DNA from: Mesostigma viride
Lineage: Eukaryota; Streptophyta; Mesostigmatophyceae; Mesostigmatales; Mesostigmataceae
Assembly: GCA_009746045.1 (NCBI GenBank)
Contig: RPFO01000154.1
Location: 8,089,693 to 8,153,692 of the forward strand
Direction: 5' to 3'
DNA: 64,000 nucleotides
The number at the start of each line of letters is the position of its first letter. Position 1 is the stretch's first letter. Both the position numbers and the translations under genes were made by a program. The notes below the pieces were generated by a model, which worked only from the letters and a program-made list of their open reading frames with translations, ran no database searches and was not told the DNA's origin. Shown piece by piece: positions 45,146 through 55,369 of this stretch.

Positions 45146-46521
45146 CACGGATCTACAATGCGTGACCCAAGCAATGTGGTGCCTTCTAGGTCGGGTGTGT
45201 ACAACGCCGAGCAACCAAGCACTACTGCAGCACCCCAGCTAGATACTGGGGCGGTTGGGCGTATGAGGAATGTTGAGACAGTGCAAGAGAATGCTGGGCG
45301 GGCAGATGTTCTCGGTACACACCACCCTAGTGTGGATCTTCACATTGGCAAGGTGCTCACACGGGCGGCCTTTCGTGCAGCCTCTGAAGCTGCCCAGTTA
45401 GCCAATGTCACTACCCCAGTAGTCACCCCACCTGTTGAGAATCCTGACAATGCCACTGCACCTCAGGCTGTCACCCTGAAACTGTTAGCATACCAGATGC
45501 ACCGTGCATACGGGCATGAGGCCCAAGCCGAGGTAGAGGGGGCACACATGTTAGGGGCACCTTTATACAACGAGCTGAAGAATGTGCGTGCTCAGTGTCC
45601 TGCCTGCATCAAGATCAGGAAGAAGTCGCGTAGGCGGCATGCCAAGACTCCACCCTTGGAGCGAGGGTACCTTGTGGGGGATGTCATGCACATGGAAGGG
45701 GGGGACACCTATTTCATAGTCAAGGATAGGTTCAGCAAGGTCACCTACATTGAGCCGCTGCCTCACATGTTTGAGGCTGACCTGCACAGGGCTATCAAGA
45801 TCAGCCTGGCTTTCTTTCATCCCGTAGTGGAGCTCATGCTAGACCAGCAGTTCCGCTGTGTGCAAGGTTTGCCGGGGATGGAGGCCGTGGTCATCGTGGG
45901 GCGTGAGGATCACGGCAATATGGGCATGATAGATCGCACTGTAAGCTATGTCAAGACTGTGGCAGCCAAGCGACAGGATAACCCACATGGCAAATCCTAC
46001 GCGGTCAAGACGGCGTGGTGCAAGGAGCTCATGCATGTGTGCAACCATAGGCACGTGCTTGATGTCAAGGGCTTTGGGCTAGTCACGCCTCGGGGGCTGT
46101 CAGCGGGCACCTACTCACCCGAGGTAGTAGAGGCATACCAACAGCATCTACAGGATACCGCCGCCAAGCTGCGGCTCAAGGATGCCACGCTGCCTGATTT
46201 GTCTAGCGCTTTTGAGGTCGGGCAGTTGGTCATGTTCCACAAGGAGAGCTCGCCCAGCGGCAAACGGGGCACCATGCAGGGGCCTGGGGCCATCACAAAG
46301 TTAGACTGGCCGCTGCGGGTCATAGACATAGAGTGGAATGATCGGGTGTATAGGGTACCATGGGCATCGGTGGCAGGCTATAAGCAAGGGGATAGCATGG
46401 AGAGTGAGCTGGCAGCCAACAGGGCACTGGGGTGGGTAGTGAAGGATAATGCGCCTGTCGTAGCATCTGAGGTGGTACCCCACGGGTCGCTCCCAGGGGC
46501 AGACACAGCTACACCCCCCCC

Positions 46522-47604
46522 TCCCCTGGGCCCCAATATGACCCCGTGGATGGGTGGGATGAGGATGGGGTGGGTTTGACGGGACCTAGTGCACGTAGTG
46601 ACTCACCTCCTGTGCTAGCCACGGATAATGTGGGAGGCCCGCCTAGCGTGGCCTCGCCGGAGGGTCAGGGTCCTGCCCATGCGCCTCGCCCACCTAGGGA
46701 CCTGGCTTCAACGGTCACGGCCTTGTGGCGTGCTCAGGCGCTTAAAGCGAAAGCTGCATCAGGGGTGGCTCAGGTCAAAACTCTCTCACAGGGGGTCAGG
46801 CCGGTTAAGTCAGCCTTGTTTCCTACGTGTAGACCGTGGCAGCTGGTGGCTGTGGACACGCAAGCATCCGTGTCTATTATCTCTCGTCGGGCAGCCACCC
46901 TGTATCCAGTGCTAGAGTCGCCGTACAAATCGGTGACCGACTTTGCAGGCACTTCGGCATATCAAGTTACCGGGATGGTGGTGCTGCCGGTGTTGGGCAT
47001 TGACACGCCGTTTCACGTCGTGGATGGCTACGAGGATGTGGCCTTGCTGGGCGAACCTTTCGTATCATACCCGGGGTTCTCAGTGTCCGCTGACTTGCTG
47101 TCAGTCGCGGGGGTGGGCAGCATCCCGCTTCGCGAGTACCACGCTCCATTGGGGGTGGTGGTCGGGCAGCCCGGCGTCGTGCGGCGCTTACCGATGGCGG
47201 CGTTTTCCACACCGCCGCTCGTCCAGTCCATCATTCAGCCTCAGGATTGGCACCCGCGCAGCTTCGGCCTCCACTCACACTCACTGGCGGCGGATAGCCC
47301 TGTGACGTGGGAGCAACTTGTCCTGGACTGTCAAGATCCTCTCAAGTTTGCTTTGTGGCGCGACGCGTTCATTCGAGCCAAGGAGCAGTGGCGAGAGCGC
47401 GAGGTCTACCGAGGATTGGAGAGTGTGCCAGCCGGGGCCACGCGGTTGCGGTTGAAGTTCGTGCTCACCTACAAGCCGGACGAGACCAACTCTTCGGTGG
47501 TGTTCCGGGTAGGCCCGTGGTCACGGAGACGAAGGGGTCCTCCCCGCTGGATGCCAAGGATCTTTATACCCCTGGGCTCAACCATGTTTCGCATCGGCTA
47601 CTGA
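46522..47604 (+). pseudogene. Copia 2 aspartic protease and RT N-terminus
   Basis: This frame is entered near the C8 run 46514-46521. After a P/A-rich linker the retropepsin reads LVAVDTQASVSIISRRAATL (Asp codon 46855-46857), MVVLPVLGIDTPFHVVDGYE and VALLGEPFVSYPG. Next comes the RT N-terminal region (WHPRSFGLHSHSLAADSPVT; EQLVLDCQDPLKFALWRDAF). At about 47520 the frame shifts into the RT/RNase H frame. As in Copia 1, the protease lies after integrase and DTG is replaced (DTQ). Confidence 0.85.
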
Positions 47605-48863
47605 CGGTCATCTACTTGGGCAAGCGGAACGCGGGCAAGGACTACGGGATGTGGTGCGGTGACTTTCAGCGGGCATTCCTCCACAGCGACGCTGGGGTCG
47701 CGCAGCAAACATGGCAAGGCACCCGCTACGTGGTGAAGGTCCCGGTGGTCTGGCAGGATGGCACCATTGGCAGCGAGTATATCGAGCTGTTGACAGGGGT
47801 GGAGGGGCTGCAGAGCTCTCCCATCATCTTCCGCATTTCCGCGGAGGAGGTCTTGCAGAGCTTAGGGGCCACGTACCATCGCGCGGATCCTAACTTCTTT
47901 GTGGTCCCCACCGGCGTCCCTGGCGAGCCAGCCCTCTTCGTGTGGCATGGCGATGACTTCAAGCTGGTGGCACCTCGCACCTTTGCTACCCAGTTTCTTG
48001 CTGCAGTGGCGGCTAAGTTTCCCCTGGGCAGGGCGGTGGATCATGAGGAGGGTAAACCCGTGGTGTTTTGCGGCGTGCAGTCTACGTTGCAGCGGGATTC
48101 GCGTTCTGGCGAATGGGTCATGCACATGCAGGATAGCCGCAACTATGTGGTTGACCTGCTGGCCGACCTCCCGTCCCCGCTGTTGGCAACCCATGGGCCC
48201 TCGGTTAAGGGCAAGCTCGGGTGGTTGGCGGACACGGTGGCACCTGATTTGGCAGTGCTCGCTCGCCTGCCCGATGATGTGCTGGAAGGACTAGGGTCCA
48301 TTCATGTTCGGCGGCAGCTGGCCATGACGCCCGGCATTGTGCTTCGTGGGCTCGATTGCTCACAGCCGGTGCACCTCGAGATAGTGACGGATGCTAATCT
48401 AGAGACGCGCACAGTCAGCCAAGTGCGGGCCCGCATGGGGGCACTGTTCTTTATCAGCAATGAGGGCCAGCCTGGCATGTTGTTAGATTGGTACTCGCGC
48501 TTGCACAGCCGCATTGCCACTAGCCCCAACACGGCTGAATGCCGGGGCATTGTTTCAGCTATCTCACATGGCATGTGGCTGCGGTACTTGCTGGGTTGGG
48601 TATTTGGCTCGTGTGGGTTCACTCTTCACTGGACTAGCACGGTGCACACTGACTCACAAAGTTGTTTGGCCTTCCTTGACAATCCCTATGCGCGGTCACA
48701 GGACGTTGATTACCTCGTACTCGCTGAGGCGGCCTCCTGCGTCACGCGTCTCCAGCACATCGCGGATGAACTCAATCCCGCGGATGCACTCACCAAGGAG
48801 GCGCGGGAGGCTGCCCCGCAGTACGCAGTGTTGCGCAAGCGCATGACGATGCAACACCCGTGA
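47505..48863 (+). pseudogene. Copia 2 RT and RNase H
   Basis: RT: KDLYTPGLNHVSHRLLTVIY, CGDFQRAFLHSDAGVAQQTW, LLTGVEGLQSSPIIFRIS and the catalytic HGDD at 47946-47957 (FVWHGDDFKLVAP). RNase H: LEIVTDANLETRTVSQVRAR, LLDWYSRLHSRIATSPNTAE, TVHTDSQSCLAFLDNPYARS and ADELNPADALTKEAREAAPQ, ending at TGA 48863. The frame is open over the whole stretch. It is counted as broken only because the upstream part is out of frame. Motif spacing matches Copia 1 closely. Confidence 0.9.
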
Positions 48864-49241
48864 GCCACACAGGGTTACGGCTCGGGCGCTTTATGAATAC
48901 AGCCATAACTCACCCTGTGTTGCTAGCATTCACGAATATCATGGTGGTAGTTTTTTTTGCTTGTCCTGACCATACCCTAGCCACGTTGGACGGTGCCTTG
49001 GGCCCGTCGGCGGGTCACTGGTCCTAATAAATGGGTCACCTTTTGTCTGGTGGCATAGTTGTTTTTTTCTCGATACTTATTACATCACTATTCATGTGTG
49101 ATCACAAGGGCGCGGGTCGATACCGTGGTGATTTTGACGGCCTTGAGGCCCCCTTGAGTTCCCTACCTTAGAGGGTTTTGTATGCTCTGCATTTGATGTA
49201 ATTATTTTGATAATTAATCAAAGAACAAAAGAGTATGTCGG
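48864..49241 (+). other. Copia 2 3' untranslated region
   Basis: About 380 bp, AT-rich towards the 3' LTR, no open frame of interest. Confidence 0.6.
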
Positions 49242-49591
49242 AGTTGAGTAACTCTAGAGCCCTAGGATCTGGCTCTAATTAGTTCCCCATGTCCGTCCGC
49301 ACGCCTTCCGCTAGCGTCCGCTAAGCCGCCGGCTATAATCCGGCGGTCCGATGCGGTCGACCGGTCTAAGGGCGGCGCCTAGGGCCGGCGCCACCTAGGC
49401 CCCAGTCCGGGGCCTTATCCGGGTCGGTACGGACAGCTAGCCTGTCCCACGGTTACGGCTAACCGGATAGGCTTTGCTGGCTAAGACATAAACCAGTGGT
49501 TGGCCAGCTCCGACAGCAGTTCTCTGTGTTCACCTTATCCCAAGCTCAACGTGACCGACCGCCATAGCTCAGCCGGTCGGGGGCTTTAACT
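49242..49591 (+). repeat. Copia 2 3' LTR
   Basis: It matches the 5' LTR with small differences (an added AATTA after GGCTCT, loss of CCG near 49420, a few substitutions). It is preceded by the purine-rich AAAGAACAAAAGAG. Confidence 0.9.
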
Positions 49592-49596
49592 ACTTC

Positions 49597-50093
49597 GTGG
49601 TGGGAAGACAGCCAGCAGGCAAGGTGGAGCGCACCACACCTATAATGCCAATGGATGCCCTGTACCGTCAGTACTGGGAATACCCCCGCTGTATGGAGCA
49701 GTCTCTAGTCATGGAAGCCCCGCCATGGCGAAAAAGTCCAACGCCGGAGCTGTTCATTCAGGCGACTGTTAACCCACGCGGAGAAGTGTTTCTGTGGTAA
49801 AAACCCGAAAGCCCTCACATGATAGGATCTGGTTTCCTCCCTTCGGCCTATAGTAGGGAGAGACGTTGACTACGTCAAGACTTGTCCTTATGTGGCGAGT
49901 TTTGGGGGAATTGGTTTTACTGGCCCGTTGGAGAACAAGGGTTGGGACATAGTACCCCTATGGTCAACCTACGGCCGCGATGATCAGCGACCGATCGGCT
50001 ACTCAGAATGAATTGTTGTGTGTGTTTTCTTTTCCTGTGCTTCTTCACCTCTATGACGGTAGAGACTACCGTCCCCTGTGGAGGGGGAGGAGT
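49597..50093 (+). other. Gypsy A 3' internal region, right of Copia 2
   Basis: A short open frame to 49800 (MDALYRQYWEYPRCMEQSLV ... ATVNPRGEVFLW) has no recognised family. It is followed by non-coding sequence and the polypurine tract at 50081-50093. Confidence 0.5.
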
Positions 50094-50781
50094 GTTGTGT
50101 GCCCGACCCTTGGAACGGGCGCAACAATGGAATAAATTATGTATTTTGGCTTGTTGTCATAGTCCGTAGGACTTTGGGACTCATTTCGGGACTTAATAAT
50201 TTGGGAATTGGCCCTTGGTAAGGACTTTTGTATGGAATTATGACAGTGTGATTTGGACTAGTTATTTTGGGCCTAGGTTGATGTATGAGATCTTCTAGGG
50301 GCCGGCCGGTGCAGTCGCGCCGCGCTGCGTACTTTACAGCTGCTTGAGATCTTGTACTCATGCGTGGATTCTGTAGGCAAGGGACGATGTCGACCCGAGG
50401 ATCTTGTGTGGACTGCATGCTTCGGAATTAATTCTCTGGAAGGTTGGCGCCATGTCGGCGCCACTTGCCAGCTTGGTGGCAGACCTAGGTGAAATTGGTC
50501 CGAGGACGAGAATCTCGTCCTCGATCTTGGTTCGGAATGAAATGAGTGTGCTATCACCCGTCTGAACCCGGGGCATTATTCCAACTGCATTTGGTAGCTC
50601 TATCCTAAATGTAGGTTGTGTAGATTAATGCAATATCAATCATCGTGAGCCGTAACAGAGCCAAAGCCGCATCTGTTCGGTTAATCCCACTTCCATAGAG
50701 TGGTCGCGGTTAGCCGAGAAACCCGTAATAACCTATACCCTGACATAGGATCTTTCGCACGACCCGGACGGGTTCGTCACA
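50094..50781 (+). repeat. Gypsy A 3' LTR
   Basis: It is preceded by a polypurine tract GGAGGGGGAGGAG (50081-50093), begins TGTTGTGTGCCCGACCC, ends GGGTTCGTCACA, then TSD CTGTG. Confidence 0.92.
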
Positions 50782-50786
50782 CTGTG

Positions 50787-52740
50787 CGTGTTCCGTGTCC
50801 TCAAAGAGGGTTGTGTCATCAGCGTAAATAATCTCAGCTAGCCTGATCCTCGTGTTTGCCCCGCCGTGCCGGTTATCGTTGAAGACCTCCACCCCGGGTT
50901 TCCGGCCCACAATGCGGGCAAACCGCTTGCGCGCCTGGATCATGACGTATTCGACCATGTGCAGTATAATGAACAGGTATGGCGAGAGCACGCAGCCCTG
51001 GCTGCCCTGCCATACACCCTTTTGTAGAGGGCATGGTGGCGTGGACCCGTAAGAAGTGCGCACCGAGGCAGTGGTGGACCCTTCATACAGGTTGCGAATG
51101 ACAGCAATCTGTACTGTAAGGGGTAGGGGAATCCGGAACAAGTGCGAGTATGTCCCAAAGCCGGCGCAGACCAAAATACCGAATCGAAAGCTTTGATGAA
51201 GTCCGGCACTGGTCAGCACAAGGTGCAGGGGCCGGGGACTCACCAGATTGAAGGCGATGGATCGCCTCCACGAGACGGCGAGTAGTGAAGAGCGCTTGTA
51301 CAGTACGTTGCGGCCAGGACGGAATCCGAGCTGATTTAAGCTGAGATGACCGTCCAGGGCAGTGCGCAGGTGGCTCAGAATGAGCCGCATCAGAAGCTTG
51401 AGGCTTGCACTTTGGATGCACACACCCCTGTAGTTGCCGGGGTCGGCTGGAGACCCTTAGTTTTTGTACAGCATTGTGCGAAAACTGTGTTGCCTGGCCG
51501 CTGGGGGCGGTTGCGACGGCTGCCAGCAGAAGGCGGTTGCAAATGTCCCGGAAGAGCAGCATAACACCAGTGTCCTCGAACTCGGCGGCGAGTTTCATGA
51601 CCGCGGCCGGAATCTCGTCTGAGCCGGTGGCAGCATCGTAGCGCAGGCGCTGGACCGCCTCCGTAACCTCGTGGGAGGTGAAAGGAGCTTAAGGCATGTC
51701 CGACAGGTTGGCTAGCGGGCCGGTCAGCGGGGGGAATAGGTAGTCCGCCGCGGAAAAGGGCGGAGCCGGGGGCACTAGGGCTGGGCCACCGGCCAGGGCG
51801 GCCTGGCGGGCGGCGGCGGCTGGCGGCAGGGGCGGGGGCGGCGCAGCCGTCAGCCGTCCCCAGGACGTCTGCCGGCAGTGGCCGCGCAGCCGAGCCGTGC
51901 GGAGCCGCTTGGCCGGCGCCCCTGGTACGTCATGGCGGTGGGGGCGGCCGAGGACTTCCGGGTGCCTAAGTCGCTAATGTACCATGCAGAACCAGGCCCC
52001 CTCATGCCGTCAGTTCTTCTGCTGGCAGTCTCGCAGGTGGCCTTGACCATCTGCTGGGCATCGGCCTGGTCGATCGGCTTGCATCCAGGCGGCCCGCAGA
52101 GCAGCCTGTATAGGCGGCCCGCAGAGCAGCCATGCAGGCTGCAGGCGGGCCTTGGCGGACGGGTCCCGATTGCGGCGGAGCATCTGCTGGGCGGCGACGA
52201 CCGTCGGACCTCGGTGCTTGGCGGTGGACCGCAAGCGGTCGGTGCGGGGGCAGGGACGGGAGGACTCGGGCGGCCAGGCGGTACTTGGTTGGCAGCGATG
52301 CCCCGGAGGATCGCCGAACAGTCTCCTGGAGGTGGGATGGCGTGCAACTGCTGGCGGCTGCCCCCTGCGTCGAGAACTTGAAGGAATTCATCCCGGTACG
52401 CCATAGCGGCCTGCTCCACTGCTGACATCTTGTCAGTGTCCTTCAGTACCCGCCATAGCACCTTGAGGTCGGGCTGAGTTGTCGCGACGGTTTCACGCCT
52501 GGAAACCGCAATCTCGGATGCGGGCGAGCACCCGTCGGTGTTCAGATTCCACCGTGCTGTCAGAATCCTGTAGCACGCGAGCATCCACAACGGAAGGGCA
52601 CTGGGACCGACGTATGCACACGTAATCGAGATACACACCACCCGATCCGACGGTCCAAAGAACGTGGCCAGCTGTGAGGCGGGTTGATCGAATGATGCGT
52701 TGCCGGGCGACCAGCGCCGACTCTGCAAACAAGTCCGCAA
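50787..52740 (-). pseudogene. LINE-A, 5' part: possible endonuclease end and reverse transcriptase
   Basis: On the minus strand from about 52740: a degraded segment ([35 protein letters not shown]) that could be the end of an AP-like endonuclease. Then KVLWRVLKDTDKMSAVEQAA and a GC-rich stretch. RT motifs follow: DEIPAAVMKLAAEFEDTGVM, LRTALDGHLSLNQLGFRPGR, LQKGVWQGSQGCVLSPYLF and the catalytic LAEIIYADDTTLFEDTEHAQ, where Gypsy A is inserted. Frames change repeatedly. The 5' end borders the GGAT array. Confidence 0.8.
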
Positions 52741-52784
52741 AAAGTTTCGTGTTAATTATTGCCGTTGGATGTCATGCCCGCTTG

Positions 52785-53599
52785 TTGGATGGATGGATGG
52801 ATGGATGGATGGATGGATGGATGGATGGATGGATGGATGGATGGATGGATGGATGGATGGATGGATGGATGGATGGATGGATGGATGGATGGATGGATGG
52901 ATGGATGGATGGATGGATGGATGGATGGATGGATGGATGGATGGATGGATGGATGGATGGATGGATGGATGGATGGATGGATGGATGGATGGATGGATGG
53001 ATGGATGGATGGATGGATGGATGGATGGATGGATGGATGGATGGATGGATGGATGGATGGATGGATGGATGGATGGATGGATGGATGGATGTGTGGATGT
53101 GGGTGGGTGGGTGGGTGGGTGGGTGGGTGGGTGGGTGGGTGGGTGGGTGGGTGGGTGGGTGGGTGGGTGGGTGGGTGGGTGGGTGGGTGGGTGGGTGGGT
53201 GGGTGGGTGGGTGGGTGGGTGGGTGGGTGGGTGGGTGGGTGGGTGGGTGGGTGGGTGGGTGGGTGGGTGGGTGGGTGGGTGGGTGGGTGGGTGGGTGGGT
53301 GGGTGGGTGGGTGGGTGGGTGGGTGGGTGGGTGGGTGGGTGGGTACGTGGGTGGGTGGGTGGGTGGGTGGATGGATGGATGGATGGATGGATGGATGGAT
53401 GGATGGATGGATGGATGGATGGATGGATGGATGGATGGATGGATGGATGGATGGATGGATGGATGGATGGATGGATGGATGGATGGATGGATGGATGGAT
53501 GGATGGATGGATGGATGGATGGATGGATGGATGGATGGATGGATGGATGGATGGATGGATGGATGGATGGATGGATGGATGGATGGATGGATGGATGGG
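52785..53599. repeat. 815-bp tetranucleotide array: (GGAT)n-(GGGT)n-(GGAT)n
   Basis: Almost perfect GGAT units to ~53090, a short TGTGGATGT transition, GGGT units to ~53370 with a single TACG interruption, then GGAT units to 53599. All three frames on each strand are open because the 4-bp unit gives a repeating tetrapeptide. The G-rich central block could form G-quadruplexes. Confidence 0.98.
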
Positions 53600-53744
53600 A
53601 GCTCTCAATCCTACCATGGAGACGAACATGAAGTTGGACATGTAAACCATGTATGTTAGAGATTATCAACCTGACAACAAAAGTATGCAGCTGGCTAACG
53701 TTCAGATCGAGCGCCGAGGTAACCGAAAACAATAAATTTCAGGT

Positions 53745-53945
53745 AGACTGCGTCAGGTGAGCATAAGTTCTCAGTGGGATGGATATGGGATGGGGCCGGT
53801 GCATGGATGGGTCTGGCTAATTCTAGCTTCTAGTTACAGCTGTTGCGGGCACCACGACCCGAATCACTGTGGTTGCCAAACTGGTATGGTGTCATGATCA
53901 CATGCGGAGCCCCCATGCACCGACTTGGGGGCAGTATCCTGCTTG
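53745..53945 (+). repeat. Dispersed repeat, copy 2 (pairs with 13405-13600)
   Basis: GTGAGCATAAGTTCTCAG, GGGATGGGGCC, AGTTACAGCTG, CCCGAATCACT, GCCAAACTGG and CATGCGGAG follow the order of copy 1. Non-coding. Confidence 0.6.
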
Positions 53946-54602
53946 GGTCAATCATGTTTGGCTCAAACTTCAAAGCGATCGCTGACGGCCTTGCTGCCAA
54001 CCCAGGATGTAATTGAGCTGATACGCAACAAAATTGCATCGTGGTTAGACAACTTCTACCTTATGAGTACATTACAAATCTTGGAAAAACTTGTAGCTGC
54101 AAGTGGTCAGTCAAAACACTCATGGCACAGTCAGGGCAGCGTACCCGCCCTGCTGTTTGGTCAGCAACCCATGACCTTTACTGACTGCCAGTACAAACTG
54201 CAGATGCCAGCCAGGTCACTGACTGGAGGGCAATGCAGCCTGCACAGCTCGCCGGCTCTCAGCATGGAAGCTAGGGCAACGGCTCAAAGGCCAGCTGTCA
54301 GCTTCCGCGATGTTCACGGTTATTCGAAGCCGCCTTGATCTCGTGGAGGAAGATAATGTGCACATAGGCCTGGCATACAATTCAGTGCCTCATACAGCGG
54401 GGTAGGTTACGAAAAACATCGAATTTTGAGCCTTCACCAATGCGATCATATCCTTTCTCGACCAGGGAAGCCGACTCATGGTTGACATCGTTGACAGGGG
54501 AAGAGCAAGGTCAAGAAACACAACGGTTTACACAGGTCGTGGCAGCCGGTACAGAAACAGATAAAACATCAACGCGGAAGTCACAGATAACTAGTGGGGT
54601 GT
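53946..54602. other. No recognised gene
   Basis: A 137-codon plus-strand open frame at 53925-54338 has no recognisable motif or neighbour support. Confidence 0.4.
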
Positions 54603-55369
54603 TCAACACCCACCCATGGTAGAATAAATGTGTAGAGGGCCTTGCTGTCCCAGCTTGCCCCTGTCCATGGCAAGGATGTCATCCCGGGCATTGGTGACGA
54701 AGTTGTGACTCCACACTGCTGCATTCATATGCTTCGACACACTTGCTACTGTGGAAAAGAATGAAATCAATTGCCTGAATTGAATCGAATGCCTATGTGA
54801 AGATACGCACACTCCTCGTGCGGTATAAGCCTCCGCATGCATGCATGAAACCTGCAACTGAAAACAGGACTATGCCATAATTGGCGTCCACAAAATTACC
54901 TTGGCAATTTTCTGGTCCAGCCGCACCAAGCAGCCATCGTACAGCAGACGAAAATCGTCTGGGCCAACATTCTGGTGTTTGCAATCGATCCGTCTTGGAC
55001 TTTAATTTCCTGAGTGTCGCGGTTGGCTTTACTTTTGCACGCCATCCTGCAAATACAAAGAAAGCCAGACAAGAGGCAAACTTCTTTTTTTTTAGAATCT
55101 GTGAAGGAGCTGCAAGAGATTCCGCGAGGTATGCGGCAGGCACATCGACAGCAGATTGTACACCATTTGCTTCGACTGCATGAAGTAATCGTTCCCCGCC
55201 AAAACAATCTTAACCCTGTTTGTTCACAACTCATGGATTGGCCTGCAACGGAATATGCATTCCTGACCTGCGATGTCACCATGATATTAAAGCATTCAGT
55301 ATGCGTTTTCGATGAGTCGGGAGCATTTTCCGATTTCACAAGCCCGCCAACCTCTGCCGCTTCCGACAT
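54603..55369 (-). pseudogene. SUMO-like locus 1, apparently decayed
   Basis: Exon 1 (55369-55268) encodes MSEAAEVGGLVKSENAPDSS then KTHTECFNIMVTSQ and ends CAG|GTCAGG. Exon 2 (55046-54900, acceptor TTTGCAG, donor AAG|GTAATT) starts with DG and contains KVKPTATLRKLKSK in a shifted frame, then returns to the first frame with DDFRLLYDGCLVRLDQKIAK. Two compensating one-base indels put two TAA codons in the main frame. A possible last exon (~54718-54603) ends STMGGC-stop, suggesting the di-glycine tail. SUMO attaches to lysines of target proteins through that tail. It could still be active if the indels are sequence errors. Confidence 0.55.

Larger units (their letters stand above)
42392..46579 (+). 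pseudogene. Copia 2 pol start and integrase, split by the nested LTR element
   Basis: The pol frame runs through DVLTQSVDAGLALSRQDHV to LTEHG at 42530. After excision of 42531-45145 and one CACGG it continues without a break as STMRDPSNVVPSRSGVYNAE. The integrase has its zinc part MHRAYGHEAQAE ... QCPACIK, first Asp in LVGDVMHMEGG and second in VELMLDQQFRC. In HGNMGMIDRTVSYVKTV the expected Glu is Asp. The integrase C-terminal core follows (GKRGTMQGPGAITKLDWPLR). The frame ends at 46579 just after the C8 run 46514-46521. Confidence 0.88.
40800..49591 (+). mobile_element. Copia 2: LTR retrotransposon with gag-IN-PR-RT-RH order, containing a nested element
   Basis: The LTRs are 40800-41148 (349 bp) and 49242-49591 (350 bp), TSD ACTTC at 40795-40799 and 49592-49596. 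Without the nested element it is about 6.2 kb. It is distantly related to Copia 1 but shares the displaced protease, the HGDD RT box and LTR ends of AGTT...AACT. Several frameshifts are present. Confidence 0.94.
33809..50781 (+). mobile_element. Gypsy A: LTR retrotransposon with internal deletion, host of Copia 2
   Basis: The LTRs are 33809-34495 (687 bp) and 50094-50781 (688 bp), with TSD CTGTG at 33804-33808 and 50782-50786. Excising it rejoins LINE-A between EHAQ and TWLDCLA. Removing the nested Copia 2 leaves about 8.2 kb. The order is PBS, ORF1 (Cauli_VI-like), gag with CCHC, protease, partial RT (YLDD), RNase H. Integrase and most of RT are missing and every ORF is broken. It is an old, dead copy. 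Confidence 0.93.

Noticed and set aside
52785-53599. CRISPR-like or satellite array with spacers
   Set aside because: The array is an uninterrupted tetranucleotide repeat without unique spacers; the genome is eukaryotic.
52674-53732. Very long open frames of W-M-D-G, W-V-G-G and H-P-S-I repeats on both strands
   Set aside because: They are the automatic translation of a 4-bp repeat, open in all six frames, with no unique flanking domain.
53925-54338. 137-codon plus-strand frame as a gene
   Set aside because: No recognisable motif, no clear splice sites, partly overlaps the dispersed repeat.
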